Shown here piece by piece: positions 34,364 to 38,307 of a stretch of 38,307 nt of DNA. The position numbers and the translations under genes were made by a program. Under the pieces are notes generated by a model. It searched no databases. It was given only the letters and a program-made list of their open reading frames with translations, and was not told the origin of the DNA. Each line of letters opens with the position of its first letter. Positions within the stretch are counted from its first letter, which is position 1. The stretch is from Cladosporium sp. IMV 00045. Its lineage: Eukaryota > Ascomycota > Dothideomycetes > Cladosporiales > Cladosporiaceae. The stretch spans positions 1 to 38,307 of the forward strand of contig MSJI02000193.1 of assembly GCA_001931905.2 (NCBI GenBank), given 5' to 3'.

Positions 34364-35726
34364 ATGCGACGACTTGGCCTTTCGGCCTTGCTGGTCGCCA
34401 TGTTTACTGCACAGGCACTCGCACAAACGACATCCGTTGCTCTTGTAGCAGCCACCACCTACTCTCCCACACACATATGGACGCCAGCAGCTTCATGCAC
34501 CGCGGGAAGTTCCTCTCCCACTGGAGTTGGCGTACAAAGAGGTGGTGTCTATCGAGACGAGTACGTCTGGTTGAGCTGCATTTCGTACGAGACAGGCTAT
34601 AGGCTAATATCGCTCGCGAATAAGCTATGGAAGCTACTGGCAGGTCATTTGCGACTACGATTGGAACGGAGCGTTTCTCTACGATCCACAGGGCTACGTC
34701 GGCACTAATGCCCAAGGCATCTATGCCTGCTTTCGAGGCTGCGCGAGCAGACCCAATTGCGCGGCGTTCATGTATGCTGGTACCTTCACCGGACCGAATC
34801 CCAATGATGGCAGCGGGAGGTACTAGTATGTCATCCAGAAGACTCAGGTTTGGGAGATCTGCGGAACTGATGTTCCGACTGTTAGCCATCGATTCAGCGG
34901 TTACCAAGGCAGCTTGTATCTCAATGGCAGCAATACCCAGGAAACCTCGCCTCTGAAGGTATATGCTGCGTCGTACTTGATCCAGGCCAGCCCGTCCATG
35001 GTATGCCCCTTATACAACGCAACGAGCTCGTACACGACGCCTTCGGGACAGGCATGGTTTGTCATCTGTGGAGGCGATTTCGGAAGCGGCGGGACATTAC
35101 AAACAATCACACCGATGTCCTGTAAGGCCATTCCTCTTCCATACCTTTGCTGGACATCTCGCTGACGAAGCTTAGCTTTCGCTGCTTGCATTTTGAAGTG
35201 GTATGATCCTCCCACAGAACAGACATCCAAGATTGCAAAGAAAAAAAAGCTGACTGGCTAACTTCTCTCCTTTAGCGAGCAGACTTTGCTCTGTGTCGGA
35301 GTCTCTTGGGTTTATAACCAGAATTGGGCCGAGCCAAAAGCTCCGGCCGCCAATAATGTTGGCACTTGCTACCTCTGACAGGGCATCCCCATGAACCCTT
35401 CCTGGCCGGTCCGGAATACCGTGGCGGCGGCTTACATGACCACGGCAGTTGCCAGCCCTACTGTGAGTCTAGATCATCGGGAAACCAAGGCTCTTTCGAA
35501 GGCTTGCCTTTTTGAGGAAGGGGTTGACTTTCATAACAGATCCCGACGACGACAACGACAACGACAACGACTACAACTCAGCAAACTGTAACTTTCACAA
35601 CGGTTTCTTATGCTACCATCACGACTACCAGCTCGTATCCGGTCACGACCACAGCTATTTCTACCCAAATTCAGACTTTGACTTCGAGCTATCCTGTCAC
35701 GACAACTCAGGTGACCACAGCACCAG

Positions 35727-36332
35727 GTGTGTAGCTCTCGATACTGCTTCTCGCTTCCTGAATTATGCTTGCTGCCTTCTGCATTCTGCCCTCGCTGCCC
35801 GATATTCTCTACTGTCTGTATTTTCATTCTGCCTCCCCTTCTATCTTTTGTGTTCTACGCTTTTTCGCTTCTTTCTTTTTTCTCTTCTTCCTTCTTCTTT
35901 TTGCCTTGTCCAATTACTGTTTTTCTCTTTACCCTTTTTCATCTACTTTTTCTCTATTTACTTATTTTCCATCTACTCCCTTTCCCTTTACTCCTTTTCT
36001 TTTTACTCTTTTTCCTTTTACTATTTTTCCATCTGCACTTTTTTCATCGACTCTTTTTCTATCGAATATTTTTCCGTCGACTCTTTCTCTATCAAGCTCT
36101 TTTCCTGTTGATCCATCTTCCATTCAATCTTTTTCCATCGATTCTTTTTCTCCTTCCTATAGCTTTTGTGCTCTATTTGCCATTTCACATCCTCTGCTTT
36201 ACTTTTGTAGAAGCCTTCTTTTCTCCTGCCCGCTTACATCCATGCTTGAAGATTAGCATGCTTGTCCGTTTGAATTCAGTGCCCTGGAAGCCTGAAACTT
36301 AAAAACAACAGACATCGACTAACGCAAGTCAG
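35727..36332 (+). other. 606-bp polypyrimidine intron of the repeat-protein gene
   Basis: The GTGTGT donor follows the Thr-rich exon at 35726, and the CTAAC branch and CAG acceptor precede 36333, keeping phase. The centre (about 35830-36190) is almost all T and C, made of degenerate units such as TTTTTCTATCGA and TCTTTTTC. All three plus-strand frames stay open there for long stretches, because T/C-only sequence cannot form stop codons, so those frames are not evidence of coding. Confidence 0.7.
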
Positions 36333-36454
36333 GCTCGACAATAACTACCACCGCAATTAGTAACCGCGAAACTACTATCATAACCACTGAGGTTTCCACC
36401 TTCATCTCGGTCCAAACGGTTGTCCAACAGATCACAACAAGCTATCCGGTCACT

Positions 36455-37911
36455 TTACCACGAGAAACGACCAACCTGCCGCGCGGGACAGAGACAGAAA
36501 CGCTGGTCAGCATCCAGACGATCCTTAGCACGCTTCCTCGTGGTACTGAGACGATCTTGAGCACTCTCCCGCGTGGTACCGAAACGATTTTGACTACGCT
36601 CCCACGAGGAACTCAAACAGAGACGGTTTTCAGCAGTCTTCCACGAGGTACGGAAACCCTCGTGAGTACCGTTCTCAGCAGCCTTCCGCGAGAGACAGAA
36701 ACGCTCGTCAGCACTTATCTCAGCAGCCTCCCGCGAGAGACGGAAACGCTCGTCAGCACTTATCTCAGCAGCCTTCCGCGAGAGACAGAAACGCTCGTTA
36801 GCATCGTTCTTAGCAGCCTTCCGCGAGAGACAGCGACAGCAACAGAAACACTCGTTAGCACCGTCCTTAGTAGCCTTCCGCAAGAAACGAGAACTTTGCC
36901 GCCTGGGACAGAAACCGAATCGATCTTTGGCACCGAGACCCGGACGATTTTCAGCAGCCTTCCTCAAGAAACGCTCACTTTGCCACGCGGAACCTTCACT
37001 TTGCCTGGCCAAACAGAACTCCGAATCGAAACAGAGACGATTTTTAGTACATTGCCCCAGCAAACTTTCACATTACATGGCGGGACAGAATACCGAATCG
37101 AGACGGAAATAATCCTCAGCACATTGCCCCAACAAACCTTCACTTTGCCTGGCCAAACAGAACTCCGAATCGAAACAGAGACGATTTTTAGTACATTGCC
37201 ACAGCAAACTTTGACTTTACCTGGAGGGACGGAATATCGAACTCTTACGAGCTTATTACCAGGTATTACTGAGACTTTATCGCTACCTGCTGGCACTGAA
37301 ACTAGAACTCTCGTAACTTCACTGCCGGGACCAACTGAGACTCTTTCTTTACCTGGAAGGACTGAAACTATCTCGCTACCTGCCGGGACCGAGACCCGCA
37401 TTCTCATAAGTTCATTGCCAGGGCAAACTGAGACGCTTTATTTACCTCGAGGTACGGAAACTCGCACGATTTCTTTGCCTGGACGAACCGAAACTCTCTC
37501 TCTATCTGCAGGCCGGGAAACTCGCACAATTTCTTTGCCTGGACGAACTGAAACTCTTTCGCTATCTGCAGGCACAGAGACACGCACAATTTCTTTACCA
37601 GGAGGAACTGAAACTAGAACTCTCATAACTTCGTTGCCTGGAAGAACTGAGACCCTCTCGCTACCCGCCGGGACTGAAACTCGAACTTTCATAAATTCAT
37701 TGCCTCAGCAGACTATCACTTTGCCTGGCAGCACACAGACTCTCACCCTGCCACGCCAAACCGAGATCTCCGTCAGCATAGTACAGCAAACTCAGACTTT
37801 ACCACGCCAAACAGAGACCGAGACGCTGCTGAGCACGCTGCCACCGCCTACAACGATATTGCCAGGTGGAACGCTCACGATTACGCTCTCGGGTCCCACT
37901 CAGACGCGAAT
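36455..37911 (+). repeat. Coding tandem repeat array, L-P-x-x-T-x-T units
   Basis: About 1.45 kb of imperfect in-frame repeats. The N-terminal third uses LPRGTET and LPRETETLVSTYLSS units, the middle LPGQTELRIETETIFSTLPQ units, and the last third alternates LPGRTETLSLPAG and TRTISLPGRTE types. A 144-bp (48-codon) period is clear where the segment starting at 37001 recurs nearly unchanged at 37145. The repeats are Thr/Ser-rich (O-glycosylation likely) and probably form an extended beta-rich or rod-like stalk. Confidence 0.85.
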
Positions 37912-38098
37912 ATTGATTTCAACCGAGAGGACAACGATGCGAGCGGCGTCAATATACTATGTTCAGACCAGCGGGGGAGTTTATACTGTCTCTGGCCAGA
38001 CTCGAACAGTCACAGCCCAGAATTGCCCATGCTATCCTGGGTTGAAGTTTGTGAGAGAAGAAAATGGTGCAAGAGTTTATCAGCATTGTATATGCTAG

Positions 38099-38307
38099 GT
38101 AATTCTGCGGTCTCGTGTCTCGAGCCGCCTGACGCTTTACCGCTCGCGAGTCTGGATAAGTGATCAACATCTCGATCGAACGAGTCTTCATCCTCCAGAC
38201 CTCTTTCCAGGAGTGAGATGTATCGCGCACAGACTACCACTATGATTGCCTTCTTCAGCGTTCGTCTGCAGTTTCGTCCTTGATTCCCCTAGCACGGGTT
38301 GTCATAT
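38099..38307. other. 3' flank at the window end
   Basis: Downstream of the repeat-protein stop codon; no further gene can be supported before the window ends. Confidence 0.6.

Larger units (their letters stand above)
34364..38098 (+). pseudogene. Secreted Cys-rich/Thr-rich repeat protein gene with two in-frame stops
   Basis: Six exons keep one frame: 34364-34560, 34625-35121, 35176-35200 (25 nt), 35276-35462, 35540-35726 and 36333-38098; 953 codons including the final stop. Order: signal peptide MRRLGLSALLVAMFTAQALAQ; two Cys-rich modules resembling PAN/apple folds (about residues 50-275, with CFRGCASRPNCAAFMYAG and CILKCEQTLLCVGVSWV); a Thr-rich linker; L-P-x-x-T-x-T repeats (about 408-890); and a short tail with five Cys near the end. 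The frame is broken by TAG at 34824-34826 (codon 133) and TGA at 35376-35378 (codon 274); neither can be removed by an intron of workable length and phase that keeps the conserved residues. Everything else is open and spliceable, so the nonsense codons look recent, sequencing-related, or recoded. A cell-surface or secreted adhesin/mucin-like role is inferred from composition only; no GPI signal is evident. Gene finders may split this locus in two or three. Confidence 0.62.

Noticed and set aside
34779..34826. A 47-bp intron that would remove the TAG at 34824
   Set aside because: Using the donor in GCTGGTACC and the acceptor ending at 34826 puts the rest out of frame, with a stop soon after; no other donor of the right phase spares the Cys module.
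35727..36302. Three overlapping hydrophobic F/S/L-rich frames that look like membrane proteins
   Set aside because: They come from a T/C-only tract, which cannot contain stop codons; splice sites on both sides mark it as an intron.
36455..37063. 202-codon antisense frame with RKAAE-type repeats
   Set aside because: The repetitive protein is only the complement of the L-P-x-x-T-x-T repeats; the sense strand has the continuous gene frame.
36455..37911. Resemblance of LPRGT/LPAGT units to bacterial LPXTG sortase signals
   Set aside because: The motif is internal and repeated, the host is a fungus with introns, and there is no C-terminal hydrophobic segment with a charged tail.

Overview
The window is nuclear DNA of a filamentous ascomycete (Pezizomycotina). 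The evidence is many short GT-AG introns (about 50-75 bp, often with CTAAC/CTGAC branch sites), an intron-containing nuclear tRNA-Asp, and typical fungal families: a sphingolipid C9-methyltransferase, a siderophore transporter, a Kha1-type antiporter and a GH92 mannosidase. Placement in Dothideomycetes is my guess from overall sequence flavour, not something the sequence proves.

Layout: (1) 31-1738 secreted type-B carboxylesterase; (2) 2365-4073 sphingolipid C9-methyltransferase; (3) 4828-6759 siderophore-iron transporter with two exact SreA-type GATA sites in its promoter; (4) 7129-9969 (minus) peroxisomal Lon protease ending in the SRL targeting signal; (5) a 3.9-kb stretch whose only gene is a tRNA-Asp(GUC) with a 15-nt intron; (6) 13917-15875 and 16931-19078, two consecutive but clearly different sugar-porter MFS genes, the second with an 11-nt microexon; (7) 19691-22150 (minus) Tgl-type patatin lipase; (8) 2 kb without a gene; (9) 24199-26969 (minus) Kha1-type K+/H+ antiporter; (10) 27907-30548 (minus) secreted GH92 alpha-mannosidase; (11) 32010-33654 F-box protein with an FBXO31-like C-terminal part; (12) 34364-38098 a large secreted, Cys-rich plus Thr-rich repeat protein gene. 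Its frame runs through six exons and about 950 codons but is interrupted by two in-frame stop codons.

The genes do not form one pathway or a biosynthetic cluster. The common theme is ordinary fungal surface and nutrient biology: uptake (siderophore, sugars), secreted hydrolases (esterase, mannosidase), lipid metabolism (sphingolipid methylation, TAG lipase) and organelle homeostasis (peroxisomal Lon, K+/H+ exchange).

The most unusual locus is the repeat-protein gene at the right end. It has two cysteine-rich modules, a Thr-rich linker, a 606-bp polypyrimidine intron, roughly 480 residues of degenerate L-P-x-x-T-x-T repeats and a short Cys-containing tail. Two lone nonsense codons sit in an otherwise clean frame. 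All exon boundaries were derived by hand from splice signals and reading-frame continuity, with no alignments or searches.
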